From Rhizoclosmatium globosum (Eukaryota > Chytridiomycota > Chytridiomycetes > Chytridiales > Chytriomycetaceae): a stretch of 64,000 nucleotides of DNA. The stretch spans positions 124,001 through 188,000 of the forward strand of contig MCGO01000065.1 of NCBI GenBank assembly GCA_002104985.1, in the 5' to 3' direction. Shown one piece after another: positions 32,340 through 43,006 of the stretch. A program made the translations under genes and the position numbers. The notes under the pieces were generated by a model, which saw nothing but the letters and a program-made list of their open reading frames with translations, ran no database searches and was not told the DNA's origin. Each line of letters opens with the position of its first letter. Positions within the stretch are counted from its first letter, which is position 1.

Positions 32340-32939
32340 TGTATTCTTTTTCTACATTGAATAAGTGCAGAAAGGGATTGCTTGGCCACAAACCCACAAC
32401 AAATGCACACAAAAGGGGCAATTGCATGTGCAGTATCAGCAACCCAACCGAATGAGCGGCGATCGATAGAATACCTCCAACGAAAGCTTAAGTTTGACGT
32501 TGAGGGCGGCGTACTCACAATCGGATTGGACTACACGTCAGAGCCACTGGACTCGTGAGCACCGACTCGTTCGCAGTCGCTTCTTTCTGACGCTTCTTCT
32601 CGATAGCATTTCACACATTCCGCCCGAGTGTCGAATTCTGCGAACGGTTGTGTCTGGGACAACGCCAACTGATGCGTACCTTCACTTCCATCCAACCTGC
32701 TGGCTGCGATGTACCTTTGCATCCACGGATGATGTTGTTGCCTGCCAATATCGCAGTTTACTACTATCCGCCATCTGCTGGATGCCCTTGATGCTCTTGT
32801 CCTGTCAACTTGGCCATTAACTCCTCTCTCGGACAACCCATTGAAAACCAACATGAACAAACCAATGATTGCGTCATTCGAATGCCCATCAATAGATTCT
32901 GAACGTATAACGTCTCTGATTATCCGGGAAGTGCGTTAA
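32340..32939. other. Intergenic or degenerate 5' part of the USP gene
   Basis: About 600 bp with no long frame. Scattered segments (for example at 32640-32800) might be remnants of the N-terminal part of the following ubiquitin protease, but nothing aligns convincingly. Confidence 0.3.
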
Positions 32940-35900
32940 TGTTTGAGATGTTGGGACTTCCTGAAGAGTCTGTGTCAACCACAGCCAGTTCTCCACCAGA
33001 GGCAATAGACATAACATTGATCTTCAAAACATCGACTGATATTGAACCTGCCTCACGGAGTGAGCCGGCAAAAGACCCACCTATCGTTCAAACAGTAACG
33101 TATCCTCCGTTTCAACCCTTATGGATACACCCGCAGTCTCAGAGGTGGTTTTGACTCCACCTCCTTTGTCTCCGCCATTAATTCCGCCTCGTCGTACTTA
33201 TGCGAAAGTGTATTCGCCCAAACCCTTGACGCGAAATATTCCCCAAGCCATGAACCAAAAGCCTCTCCTCCATCCAATTCAATATCAAAACAACTTCAAC
33301 GGTATCCACACGGAATCGCTGGCCTTAACAATCTGGGAAATACATGCTACATGAATCAGCTCTGCAGTGCCTGATCCAAACACCACCACTTGTCGCGTAC
33401 TTTCTGACTCTTGCCCATAAATCTCCCGAAGACGCGTTGACGCACTCTTTACCGAATTGTATCAGCATTCCCCGCCTCCTCCGAAACTGAATGCAGAAGA
33501 AGAACGTGTCGTCCTGCAATTTCGTTCGGACTTGAATTCAAAAACCCATTTGGATCTCAAGGATATCTCACTACTGCGTTTGCACGCCTGATTAGACTCG
33601 TGTGGCTGGCGAAAGCGGAGGACCAAGATTCTCGATGGTTGGAGGGAATGAAGCGTTCAGGAGCAGTTCCAGTACTTTAGCTTCAGATGCAGCGGGAAAT
33701 TTTACAGCGAGCACATCAGAAACTGTTGTGGATCGCGTTAGTGATGGAGTCATTTGGACCCAAGGTTTTAAAAGGCGCTATGGCAAAATTCAATGACACG
33801 TTCGTGGGGTATGAACAACAAGACTCTCAAGAATTCTTGCAAGTTCTTTTAGATGGACTACACGAAGATTTAAAGCCTGTTGCTCCTCCATCTGTCGATA
33901 GTCTCAGCATTTCTGAACAATCAACCACTGAACCTTCTCCACTTTATCTTCTCCCATCGCGAAAATCGTCCAAGGAACCTCAAATCCCATATCGAATGCA
34001 CAAAGTGCCAAACCGTCAGTTCGAAACGAGATCCGTATACCCTCCTGTCACTTCCAATCAGCAATGGTCGTGACGGGCCTTGTAAACCCCCACCAGTATC
34101 CTCAACTATACTCGTTCGTAAATTATTTGACAAACGCCACGTTATTTTGAACTCAAAGTCGAATCAGATTGGAGTATCCTTGAAGTCAAGAAACACGTTG
34201 CAGAACGGTGTGGATTCAGCGAAAAGACACAACAAAATCTGAAAGAGCTTGTCATTGTTTACTGGGCGAGTCAAAATCGTATGAAAGAGTATTTTCGGAT
34301 TGGGAATCTGGAATTGAAGCCTGTGGCGACCCGTGGGACGATCGGTGGCCGAATGATGGAGTTGTTGTGTGTGAGCTTGCGGGGAAAGAATTGATGTTCA
34401 TGAAGGTGAAATGACAAGTATACCCGTCTTGTTTGGTTGCAAAAACTCTTTGGAATTCCGACGTGGATTCAAGTTCCTGCCGTATTCCTTTCGCTCCACG
34501 CCTTCCTCGACTTTGGATCACTGTGATCAACGAGTAATGCATGATATTTATGGGTATTGGAGCGACGCCGTATGGGATTTTTTCTATACAAACACATGGT
34601 GAATTACCTGGCAACGAGCGGCTTCACACGGTTTCCTCTGTTTCGAAAGAAAAGTGATACGGAATTGGATGGGCACAGGATTATAGAAATGCTGGCAGAG
34701 AGTGACTGGCGCTCTAATTTGAAAATCTTAACGGACACCTGTCAATCAACTTGCGACGATGATTGCGAAATCATTCCAGGTCTATTCGACGTTGAAATTC
34801 GAAAAGGAAAGTCTGTGGCTACTGCTAGCGAAAAGATTGAGTTTCTGGAGAGAGGATGTTTTGACAACGATGTGGAAGATTCCACAATTTATCCTTGTCA
34901 GTATGAAGTCCCTGGAATTCCTGTATATCCGGACGACTATAAACTGAGAAAAGAATTGGGCGAAGCATACACATTACCTGCCAAGAAATTACCTTTCCTT
35001 GGAAAAATCTGCAAGATGTACGATTCCCAAAACGGAAATCTTTTATAGGAGATTGTTCATTTGATGGAGAATTGGTCGTTCTGCTTGAATTTCATCCGAC
35101 GATCAAGAGCTTATTGTTCAGAGAGGATAGTTTCAGGGTGAGTTACCTATTTTCGAAGTATTGTCTTCTGATGATATTGCTTGATTAGCCTTATTATGAT
35201 CCTTCTTTGGATGAGTCGCCCACTGATCTTCCAACAACCTCAAATGACTTTGCCGTACCACCGTCTTATACTCTTGATAACTGTATGCAAGAATTCCTCA
35301 AAGAAGAGCTCATGAGCGTAAACGACCTATGGCATTGCACAACGTGTAAGACTCCTCAACAGATCAAGAAAAAGCTGTCAATCGAAGAATCACCAGAGGT
35401 ACAGTCTCGCTATTTTTGAACGATTCGCTTTTACTCACAGAACACTGTGTAGATTCTCATATTCCATCTGAAGCGCTTTGCGAGTAGTGCATCTGGCCAA
35501 GGGTTTCAGAGCAGCTCGTCTCGAAAGATTGATGTTGTTGTTGACTTTCCCATCACTGGATTCAATATGGGTCACTTTATGAGCAGTCAAAATTCGACAT
35601 GTGATGGTCAAGGTGATTTCGAACGTACTTACACAATATCCTAACATATATACAGAGAAGCAGCAAGCAATTTACGATCTTTACGCTGTATCAAATCATA
35701 TTGGTGGTCTCGGCGGTGGTCACTACACTGCTGTCGTGAAATCAATTGAAGATGGCCTTTGGTATGAGATGGATGACAACCATGCCACTCGAATCGATGA
35801 AACAGAGATAGTGACTAGTGCTGCATAATTCTTTCTACAGGCGAAGAAACTGCAGTGATGGTGAGACGACATCGAGCATTCTGGGAAACTTGGTGTAAAC

Positions 35901-36363
35901 TAGTCAAATACCATGAGCTGTCGAACGCCAAGCGAGCGGAAGAGTGGGTCCCTGCCACTAAGTCAATAATTGTCGAGCCAGATTCAGTCTCGACGTCTTC
36001 GTCCGCTCCATCTGTTCAAATTGTCTGCTGCTGAATGAAGCTTTAACTCCAGCAAAACGGGTTAAAATTGTTAGTGATGGGGATGAAATTGTGTCTATTC
36101 GAAGTGGCTGCTCTACTTCAAGCGCTGTCAGTGGGACTTGCAGTCCTTTTGAATTTGTATCAGGCGACGGTGAGGTGACGGTTGCTTCCAGCATGGACTC
36201 GATATCTGGAATTTCTGTCACAGGAAACAGCGACACGGTGATGTCGGATAGAACAGACAAATTCGTGATGGTTGATTCGGGTTTGGAGAACGTGGCTGTG
36301 ATGTTGAGTCCAAGAGGATCGGTTGGGAAACGTACAAGAGAGCCAACAGACTCTGCATCGTGA
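32940..36363 (+). pseudogene. Ubiquitin-specific protease (USP) gene with many frame breaks
   Basis: Clear USP signatures lie in different frames. The Cys box GLNNLGNTCYMN is at about 33320-33355, and LQCLIQTPPLVAYFLTLAH follows one frame over. FVGYEQQDSQEFLQVLLDGL is near 33803-33865, and SHIECTKCQTVSSKRDPY near 33983. A second zinc-ribbon pair, LWHCTTCKTPQQIKKK, is near 35330, ILIFHLKRF near 35455, and the His box YDLYAVSNHIGGLGGGHYTAV near 35678-35735. A Ser-rich tail continues to 36363. Order and spacing match the Ubp12/USP4/USP15 type of deubiquitinase. A few breaks may be introns (for example 35139-35188 and the GT...AG before 35454). The change directly after the Cys box has no splice signals. 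Probably a decayed gene or an error-rich stretch. Confidence 0.65.
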
Positions 36364-36864
36364 TTTTTTTTTGTATATTATTGCTTCCTTGCTTCCTATA
36401 ATAAATCGCTTTTTACAAAATGTAATCCTTATTATGTGAACAACAAGTATTCGTTTACTATCAAGAACCAACCTTATACAACAGCGTAGAAATAGCACTC
36501 AATGCCTCAACCAGCATGACAAGCGTTGGGGAGGGTCAAGTCTCCTTTTTAAGTGTGTTGCTTGAAAATGTTGCTTGGAAAAGATACAGAGACATTAATG
36601 GACAAAACTTGAGATGATCTTATCAACAAGCTTTTTAACATTGTTGTTATCTCAGAATAACTGAGGCATTGTGCCGCTGTGGCTGTTTGGAGGATCACGT
36701 CTTCGTCCAAGCAGCGAATAGTGACATAACACAAGTTGCATGATTGACAACTGCATAAAAATCGAGATTCTGGAGTGTGTATGATAGGTAATATATATTG
36801 ATGACAAAGCACAATTGTCGGAAGTAAGGTAACCTGATATCTTGTCCCCTGAAAATACTGAATT
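36364..36864. other. Intergenic
   Basis: About 500 bp; nothing recognised on the plus strand. The minus-strand frame 36549-37169 overlaps here but is judged antisense to the next entry. Confidence 0.35.
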
Positions 36865-37275
36865 ATGAACAGCATTCGTAAACGTATGCCTTTGAATGAT
36901 TCTAGAATTGCGGTGGATGCTCTTTCATACTTCAATTCCTTCATCAATAACGCACGTTTTTTTGTTTCCAATGATTCATCCGGTCGTCTATCCACGTTTG
37001 ACAAAAGCACGTTTTCGGCACGTGTTTGTGTCGCATTTGATGACCCCAAGTCCGCGGAGTCCGCCAAACGGTCGTTTATTGACTGTAATCTCACGTTTCC
37101 TTCTGTCCGCATCCCACGTTTTTGTGCCACCCAACTAAGCATCGACACGTTTTTAGCCTTGGTAACCACGTTGTGAACACGTTTTCATTTGCAGCCCCCA
37201 GGAGTCGATCCCTGTTTGGCGGCGATGGCCTGTCGTGGAAGGGTGGCATCAAGGAGTCGATCCCTTTTCAGATGA
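36865..37275 (+). CDS. Possible calcipressin (RCAN-like) protein
   Basis: The frame from ATG 36865 contains FDKSTFSARVCVAFDDPKSA...FPSVRIPRF. This resembles the calcipressin pattern in which a KSFxRVRIxF strand is followed by a PxSAxxAR helix and an RVYF strand. A possible intron, 37162-37194 (33 nt, very short for this genome), would join FLAL to PPPGVDPC, loosely like the FLISPPASPP calcineurin-docking motif. Calcipressins regulate calcineurin. The N-terminal RNP-like strand is not obvious, and the minus strand has a longer uninterrupted frame. Tentative. Confidence 0.35.
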
Positions 37276-37409
37276 GCCATCTCCATATCTCCATGATTTT
37301 GCACAATGGTTAGGGTTTCTTTTGGCACGTTAAGAAGCATTGCTTGGCGGCGGACTCTCAAAAAAGCATCCTTCCAGAAACCCTTCACACTCACTCAAAG
37401 CAATCCAAT

Positions 37410-38533
37410 ATGAGTTCACCCCAAGAACACCTGAATGCCCATCCTTTCCCAATTATCCAATGTGTTTCCACAAACATCCGGTTAAAGTCCTGCGAAGAAT
37501 GTCGAAAGAACAATAAGGGATGCGACCGTATACCTGTTGAAGATGGTGGATGTACTCGATGTGCCCAGCGTGGTAATGCATGTGTATACTCTAAGTTGTC
37601 GTAAGTAGTGCGACAGCTTTGCTTTAATCAATCCATGATTCACTAAACCACTCCTTCTTCAACAGGTTTCGCAGCAAGGAATTCAGGAAGCTCAAGGCCG
37701 AACAGTCCCCAATGAGCACATCTTTGCCAACCAGACGACGATCGACAAAGGCGAAAGCGACACCCACAACTCCGACCATTTCATCACCGCTACAACGTCG
37801 TCATAGTGAGGAACCTCGATCCACAACTTCGCTTCTCTCGCCAGTTCAAGTCCCCCAGCACCACTTAAGTGTGGCCGCCATGCTCCAACACGGAAATGCC
37901 TTTTGGCTGAGTCCAACTCTTTTGGCATCACCTATCTCAGCCCCTCAAAATCTTCCACCATTACAACTACCAGCACAACAACAACAACAACATCAACAAC
38001 AACCAACCCCGTTGGAGAACATTGAACTTATTCAGAGCTTCCAGTTCCCCGAGTCAGAACTCCCTCCAACCCAGCCGTTCCCCTTATACACATACACGCA
38101 CCTTCAACAACGTTCAACCAACACGCCAACATGGGGTTCCATTTACTCCAACAACTCTGATTCTTGTGATACCACCACATTCGACTCGGAGGAGTTGTTT
38201 GCCATTCAACCAAATCCAAGTTTCGGCACATCACCACCACAGCAGCTGGATAGCTTATTGGCAAACAGCCTTGCAATCAGGAATTCACGTCCAACGTCTC
38301 GCCGGTCGTCGCCATATCTAGTGCCCAAAAATTTGTCGCCGGTTCTGCCACCGTCGAATTTGGACACACTCTTGTTTGGTCCTACGGAAACGGCTGTTCC
38401 GTCTGGAAGCTCTTCGGCACCTATTGGTTTTTCATTCACGGCATCGCAATTGCATGGTCAATCCTCTGAAGACATTCTCTCAGCGGGGTCGTCGTTCTCG
38501 ACTGATTTGTTTGGATTTCTGGATCAACAGTAA
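37410..38533 (+). CDS. Zn2Cys6 fungal-type transcription factor
   Basis: Two exons, 37410-37600 and 37666-38533 (intron 65 nt, phase fits). Residues about 27-60 carry the binuclear zinc cluster: SCEECRKNNKGCDR, then CTRCAQRGNACVYS, with the usual six Cys. A basic stretch after the cluster (FRSKEFRKLKAE; TRRRSTKAKA) follows. The remainder (to about 352 residues) is low-complexity, rich in Ser, Pro, Thr and Gln, including LPAQQQQQHQQQPTP, and ends with an acidic/aromatic motif (STDLFGFLDQQ) that could be an activation segment. The fungal-specific middle homology region is absent. Target genes unknown. Confidence 0.8.
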
Positions 38534-38591
38534 CTGGTTGTGCACATACGTTTTTTTAGATAGTTTATAGTACAATTTGGCCAATAAACCC

Positions 38592-39594
38592 CTAGATTTG
38601 CATCACTCTTGTTTTCAACGTCCTCGACTGTCTGCCTCCAAATCGCGACAGCCTGTTGCACAATTCATATACGTATAATCGTTTCTGACCACGATATTCG
38701 AAGCAGTCCAGCTTTGTCAGTCCAAGTTCAGAACCGTAGAATTCTAAACTCAGATCAACAATCGGTTGAGACAAGAGAGGGCGGCGTGGCTGATCCAAAG
38801 TTGGTCTGGAAACATAACTTGCAAGGGCGTTGGATAGGTGGCAGGCGTGACTTCGTTGTAGGTCGTCAATGATGGCTCGGTAGTGAGCTTCCATGAGGTT
38901 AAGTGTAACTGAGTGCATTTAAAACACCAAGGAAGTAATCTTCCGATTCAGTTTGAACCTGTTGGAAATTTGAGCATCATGCAAGAGCTTGAAAGCAGTA
39001 ATACGTTCGATTAAAGTGCAATTAGAAGACAGGAAACTCACCAATGGCGATAACAAACAAGATAAAGACACCCAGGACAACAGAAATTGAAATGTAATGG
39101 CTTGGCTGAAGGCCTGAGAAAGTATATGTTAGTATCAAGCGAACTCATCATCCAAAATCAAACTCACCAACAAAACCGTTAGCGATGGCTGGAGCGATGA
39201 GACCACAAGTTGGAAGGAAGCTATGAATCCGAGGACATGTTTCCATGGCAGCCTGAGAATCCAAAGGTGGACGTGTTCGAACGTGTTCTGAATGCCAGAC
39301 ATCCATGGTGAGGATGGAGCAACCTTGACAGGCGACTCAATTCCAGCAAACAAATTGTCAAGACCAGCAGAAACCGGAGTGACAGCGATAGCAGTGGCAA
39401 CCTTGAAGGGCAGGGGATATCAACGAGAATACAACCAGAGAGCCAAGCACACTGAAGCTGCGGAGACGAAGGAACGCGTTCAAAAGTTTACTGAATGCCA
39501 GACCAATAAACGGGGTCACAGCGAAGAGCTGTGATTGCGTGGTGAAGGAAGTAGGTTTTAGAGCTATATTGCCAACAATGACAGAACATCTCAT
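38592..39594 (-). pseudogene. Degenerate copy of the 8.7-10 kb membrane/coiled-coil gene
   Basis: On the minus strand, segments match the intact gene in order: FAGIESPVKVAPSSPWMSGIQ at about 39350-39290, the SLQPS region and its exon end near 39170, the membrane exon near 39110-39050, and LMEAHYRAIIDDLQRSHACH near 38890-38830. Frames change near 39400 and again near 38960 (HDAQ/FQQVQ), and the 3' third is lost. The first exon differs from the intact gene (MRCSVIVGNIALKPTSF). It lies about 29 kb from its relative, so it was moved as well as duplicated. Confidence 0.75.
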
Positions 39595-39837
39595 CTATTT
39601 TTGAGAATATAAAGATAAGTCCAAAGTTTGAGACTGAATGGAGTGAATGGTAACCGAGAGTAACACGTAAGTATACAAGGCAGGAGTGCTCACTTTTAAT
39701 AGCGACTTTTGATTTAGACTTCTGCCTTCTTTGAACGTCCCACCCCAATGTTTGCTTTGGGATCATAGATGCTTCTAATCCAAGGGGTCTTTTGCTGATA
39801 TCGCCACACCGTTACACAATCAGTGTAAACATATTAC

Positions 39838-40586
39838 TTAATTTATTTTCTTGGATTTCGGAGTCTTAGAACGCAAGTTGTAATTATGTGTTCCCGTCGC
39901 GGTCTTGTCTCCTTCCGTGTCAGGCTTGGGTCGTAGTTCGATAAATATCTTGAGAAAGTAAGGAACACCGAATTGAAGAGCAATCCAAAGGTATATAAGA
40001 CATACACCGATAACGGGGACAGCTGACTGAGGAATCACTCCGAAATATGTACTTTCCAGGACTTTGGATTTTGAATAAGTTATGGCGAGCCGTCCGAAAT
40101 TCAAACAAACTCAACTAAGATCATAACGATGCTGATAATAGACTAACGGATCTAATCCAGGTTTCAGAACTCCAGCAGATTTGACCAGGACACGGATCCA
40201 TCCTCCTTCTGCACTTGTTTCGAACGTGTAATCTCCAGGAGTCTTTTGATTGATGTAAAGTCAGACACGCATTGATTGGAATTTGGAATAGGTACCGTTG
40301 CAGGCCAACACACTCGTACTTCATATTGTGTATTTGGTTCGAGTCCTCGAACACATACTGTGGAGTTAAATCCAGACAGAGCAGTTAATGCATATGGCGG
40401 AGACAAGCAACTGCAGGATAGTATCAATATGGGTTGTGGGCTGTTAGAGCAAGTGAACCTGTCAGATGGTTCCTTTGGAGCAAACCAGGGCACACTCGGA
40501 TCCAAATCCCCGGTCCTCAGAAACATCTTTTCTGTATTTGCGAGAGTGATCGCGGGCAGGACAAGAAGCAGAAGGAAGAGGATCAT
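39838..40586 (-). CDS. Putative type I membrane protein (structure partly unresolved)
   Basis: Start ATG 40586 gives a signal peptide (MILFLLLLVLPAITLAN). The lumenal part has Cys pairs and an extracellular-like block (VCVRGLEPNTQYEVRVCWPAT). A likely intron with donor GTACCT and CTGAC branch site precedes TPGDYTFETSAEGGWIRVLV. A further segment, in a frame reached only past a stop near 40110, encodes a membrane helix (AVPVIGVCLIYLWIALQF) and a basic tail (RSKTPKSKK). The second junction was not resolved. The gene starts 32 bp from the divergent NDUFA11-like gene. Family unknown. Confidence 0.45.
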
Positions 40587-40618
40587 CTCTTCTTCAGTAG
40601 AACTATTTTCACCAACAA
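40587..40618. promoter_or_regulatory. Very short divergent intergenic region
   Basis: Only 32 bp separate the inferred start codons of the type I membrane protein (minus) and the NDUFA11-like gene (plus). Promoter elements for each must therefore overlap the other gene's 5' end, or one start is misplaced. Confidence 0.35.
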
Positions 40619-41534
40619 ATGGTTTGTCCCTCATCGTTGCACACACACACACACACACACCAACTAAACCTGATTTCGCAGTCGTTCCTCTTTGCGCACT
40701 CCCACGCACCCGCCAAAGTGAGTCACACGCACGGTCACGGCAGCGGCAGTGGCGTGTTCACTTCGCCGCTCGAAGGCTCAGTCGTTGGCGAGGCGGTCAA
40801 GGCCGTGGCGGTTGGTGCTCCGATTGGAGCGTTCTTTGGCGCTGGAAAGGCGTGGTGGTTCAAGTACCCGCTTGGACAGGGCGTCGGAATCATGGGCGTC
40901 AACACGGCTCTTGTTGGTGCGTTTCTCTTTTTCTTCGAAGGAGGACTTAGCGACGATTAGGTGGCCTGGCCGGCGTTTACATGGCAACAAACACTCTCGT
41001 GGCACAGGCGAGACACAAGGACGATGTTTGGAACGCCCCTTACGCCGGTTTTGTCACTGGTTTGGCTGCTGGTGCTCGCGGTGAGTAACGTTGCTTGAAA
41101 TGCCATCCTTATGCTAAACTGGCCCTTCTCTCTATACTACTATTTATTCGTCTCTGATTTTCAACTTGTTTCTCTACTCGTTCGATAACGATACCATCAA
41201 TCTACCATTTCAATCAACCCAACTCAACCATCGACATTCAATCAATACTATCTATATTCAATGCCGCACACGAAATCCAATAATTTGCTCGCTCGAATAT
41301 TTGAATCGTAATAGCTGGATCTCCTCAAAAGATTGTCTTCTTCTCTGTTGCATTCTCTGGACTCGCCTTGTGGGGCAAATTCTTCTCTACTGAACTCAAG
41401 GAGAACTTCAGTTTCAACAGATATGAAAAGAAGCACAATGCTCCTCCTGTCTTTGTTGGAAACGAAAGGGATCCTTACAAGGAGAGATGGGCCAAGATTC
41501 AGGCCAGGGAAGAGGCTGCTGCTGACGAAGAGTA
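40619..41534 (+). CDS. NDUFA11/B14.7-like complex I subunit (Tim17/22/23 family)
   Basis: Accessory membrane-arm subunit of mitochondrial NADH:ubiquinone oxidoreductase, with four Tim17-family helices. Preferred exons: 40619-40621 (ATG alone), 40682-40916, 40961-41080 and 41315-41534. The first intron (60 nt, GTTTGT...CGCAG) contains a CA-dinucleotide run; because its length is a multiple of three, unspliced reading stays open. Motifs: AVGAPIGAFFGAGKAWWFKY, LGQGVGIMGVNTALVGGLAG, WNAPYAGFVTGLAAGAR, and a charged C-terminal tail (RWAKIQAREEAAADEE). Intron 3 is 234 nt. The family is recognised from Gly-rich helices and the second-half tail; exact subunit identity is likely but not proven. Confidence 0.75.
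40640..40662. repeat. CA microsatellite
   Basis: About eleven CA units inside the first intron of the NDUFA11-like gene (or, if unspliced, encoding alternating Thr-His). Confidence 0.95.
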
Positions 41535-42250
41535 AATTACTTGTCCATCAAACTCTCTGATTGACATATAATCGCACCTTTGGATACCATGTACTGTCGC
41601 TCTCGGAATATACTTGAGACTAAATAAATACCATTTCGTCGTTTTTATTTATTATTTTATGTATATGATCTGAGAGTGTGCTGGCTTGTTCATTATACTG
41701 ACAGCATCAGAGACTCCGAATTGAAGGTGTCGTCGATATGTTCTTTGGATATGTTCTTTGAGCCTATGTCAAAAGACCATTCATCCTTCTTTGAAAGTGT
41801 AATGTATCGAGATGTCAACTGTGAAGTCATGAATGTTATTCTTCTCTGTCCCAGAATAGATGTGTTTGTTGTGTTTTGGGTAGGGTAAGGATCATATCCT
41901 CCCACCCTTTTCAAACAAACCAAAATGTGCGTAGGCCACTCCGAGCTGTTCCCATCCCCATCCATCAGAACCATCAGAGACCTCGTCAGAGCATGCAACA
42001 CCTCCTTAATTGTCTACAGCCGCTGAATTTTGATCTGATGGAGGTGTATCGGTGCCTGATGGACTAGATTAAGTTGCAGAGCATCTCAGTATGGAGACCC
42101 TACTGGAGTCCTCAGTGCAACGCAGGAACCACCAAACTGAGATCTTCAAAGTTGTGTCATTATTGTATCGAGAAGAGGACACGCAGCATCAGACAATACT
42201 CTCACTCCGAAACGAAACCAAATCAGCTTGCCTAACCCAACACAAAACAG
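41535..42250. other. Intergenic / RPS3 5' region
   Basis: About 700 bp. Holds the AATAAA signal of the upstream gene near 41620 and an unassigned 102-codon minus-strand frame (41693-42001) with no recognised relative. The RPS3 first exon must lie in its right part. One in-phase option is ATG 42040 with donor after GTGTATCG, which gives a plausible but unverified N terminus. Confidence 0.35.
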
Positions 42251-42935
42251 GGCTGCCATCAACAAGAAGAGAAAGTTCATCGCCGACGGAGTTTTCTTTG
42301 CCGAGCTCAACTCTTTCCTCGGAAAGGAGCTCGCTGAGCAGGGATACTCTGGAGTTGAGGTCCGTGTCACCCCAACCCGTACCGAGATCATCATCCGTGC
42401 TACCAAGACCCAGGATGTCCTCGGAGACAAGGGACGCCGCATCCGTGAGCTCACCTCCGTCGTCCAGAAGCGTTTCAACTTCCCAGAGAACACTGTCGAG
42501 TTGTACGCCGAGAAGGTTGCTTCCCGTGGTCTCTCTGCCATTGCCCAGGCTGAGTCCCTCCGTTACAAGTTGATTGAGGGTCTTGCTGTCCGTCGTGCTT
42601 GTTACGCTGTCATGCGTTTCGCTATGGAGTCTGGTGCTAAGGGTGTTGAGGTTGTCGTCTCTGGAAAGCTCCGTGGTGCCCGTGCCAAGGCTATGAAGTT
42701 CGTTGACGGTTTCATGGTTCACTCTGGTCAGCCATCTATCGACTTCATCGACTACGCTACCCGTAACGTCTTGATGAAGCAGGGTATGATTGGTATCAAG
42801 GTCAAGATCATGTTGCCAGCTGAGAACGGAAAGCGTGGAAAGATGCCTCTCCCAGACGCTGTTACCATCCTTGAGCCAAAGGAGGAGTCTGCCCCAGCTG
42901 CTTTCCCAGTTGCTGTCCCAGTCGCCACTTTGTAA
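42251..42935 (+). CDS. RPS3: 40S ribosomal protein S3 (uS3)
   Basis: Core small-subunit protein at the mRNA entry site, with KH type-2 domain. The exon starting at 42251 (acceptor AAAACAG) begins [19 protein letters not shown] and continues with the S3 signatures [60 protein letters not shown] and [12 protein letters not shown]. It ends VAVPVATL at TAA 42933-42935. The open frame extends back to 42222 only through a non-ATG codon, so a short upstream exon carries the start. Codon use is strongly biased to C/G-ending codons, which also opens long antisense frames. Probably highly expressed. Confidence 0.95.
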
Positions 42936-43006
42936 GAAAGCCATTTATGATTTGATTATTACGGCAGTTCATATTTGTCAATCCACATTTCATAAATAAA
43001 GCGTTT

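Noticed and set aside
36549..37169. Minus-strand frame of 206 codons
   Set aside because: No recognisable features; the plus strand carries a more protein-like pattern. Kept as uncertain rather than annotated.
37200..37275. Possible tRNA B-box (repeated gagtcgatccc)
   Set aside because: No matching A-box, acceptor stem or anticodon arm could be folded.
41693..42001. Minus-strand frame of 102 codons
   Set aside because: No start context, motif or conserved pattern; could be chance in the RPS3 upstream region.
42189..42944. Minus-strand open frame of 251 codons
   Set aside because: Antisense shadow of RPS3, explained by the strong codon bias of a ribosomal protein gene.
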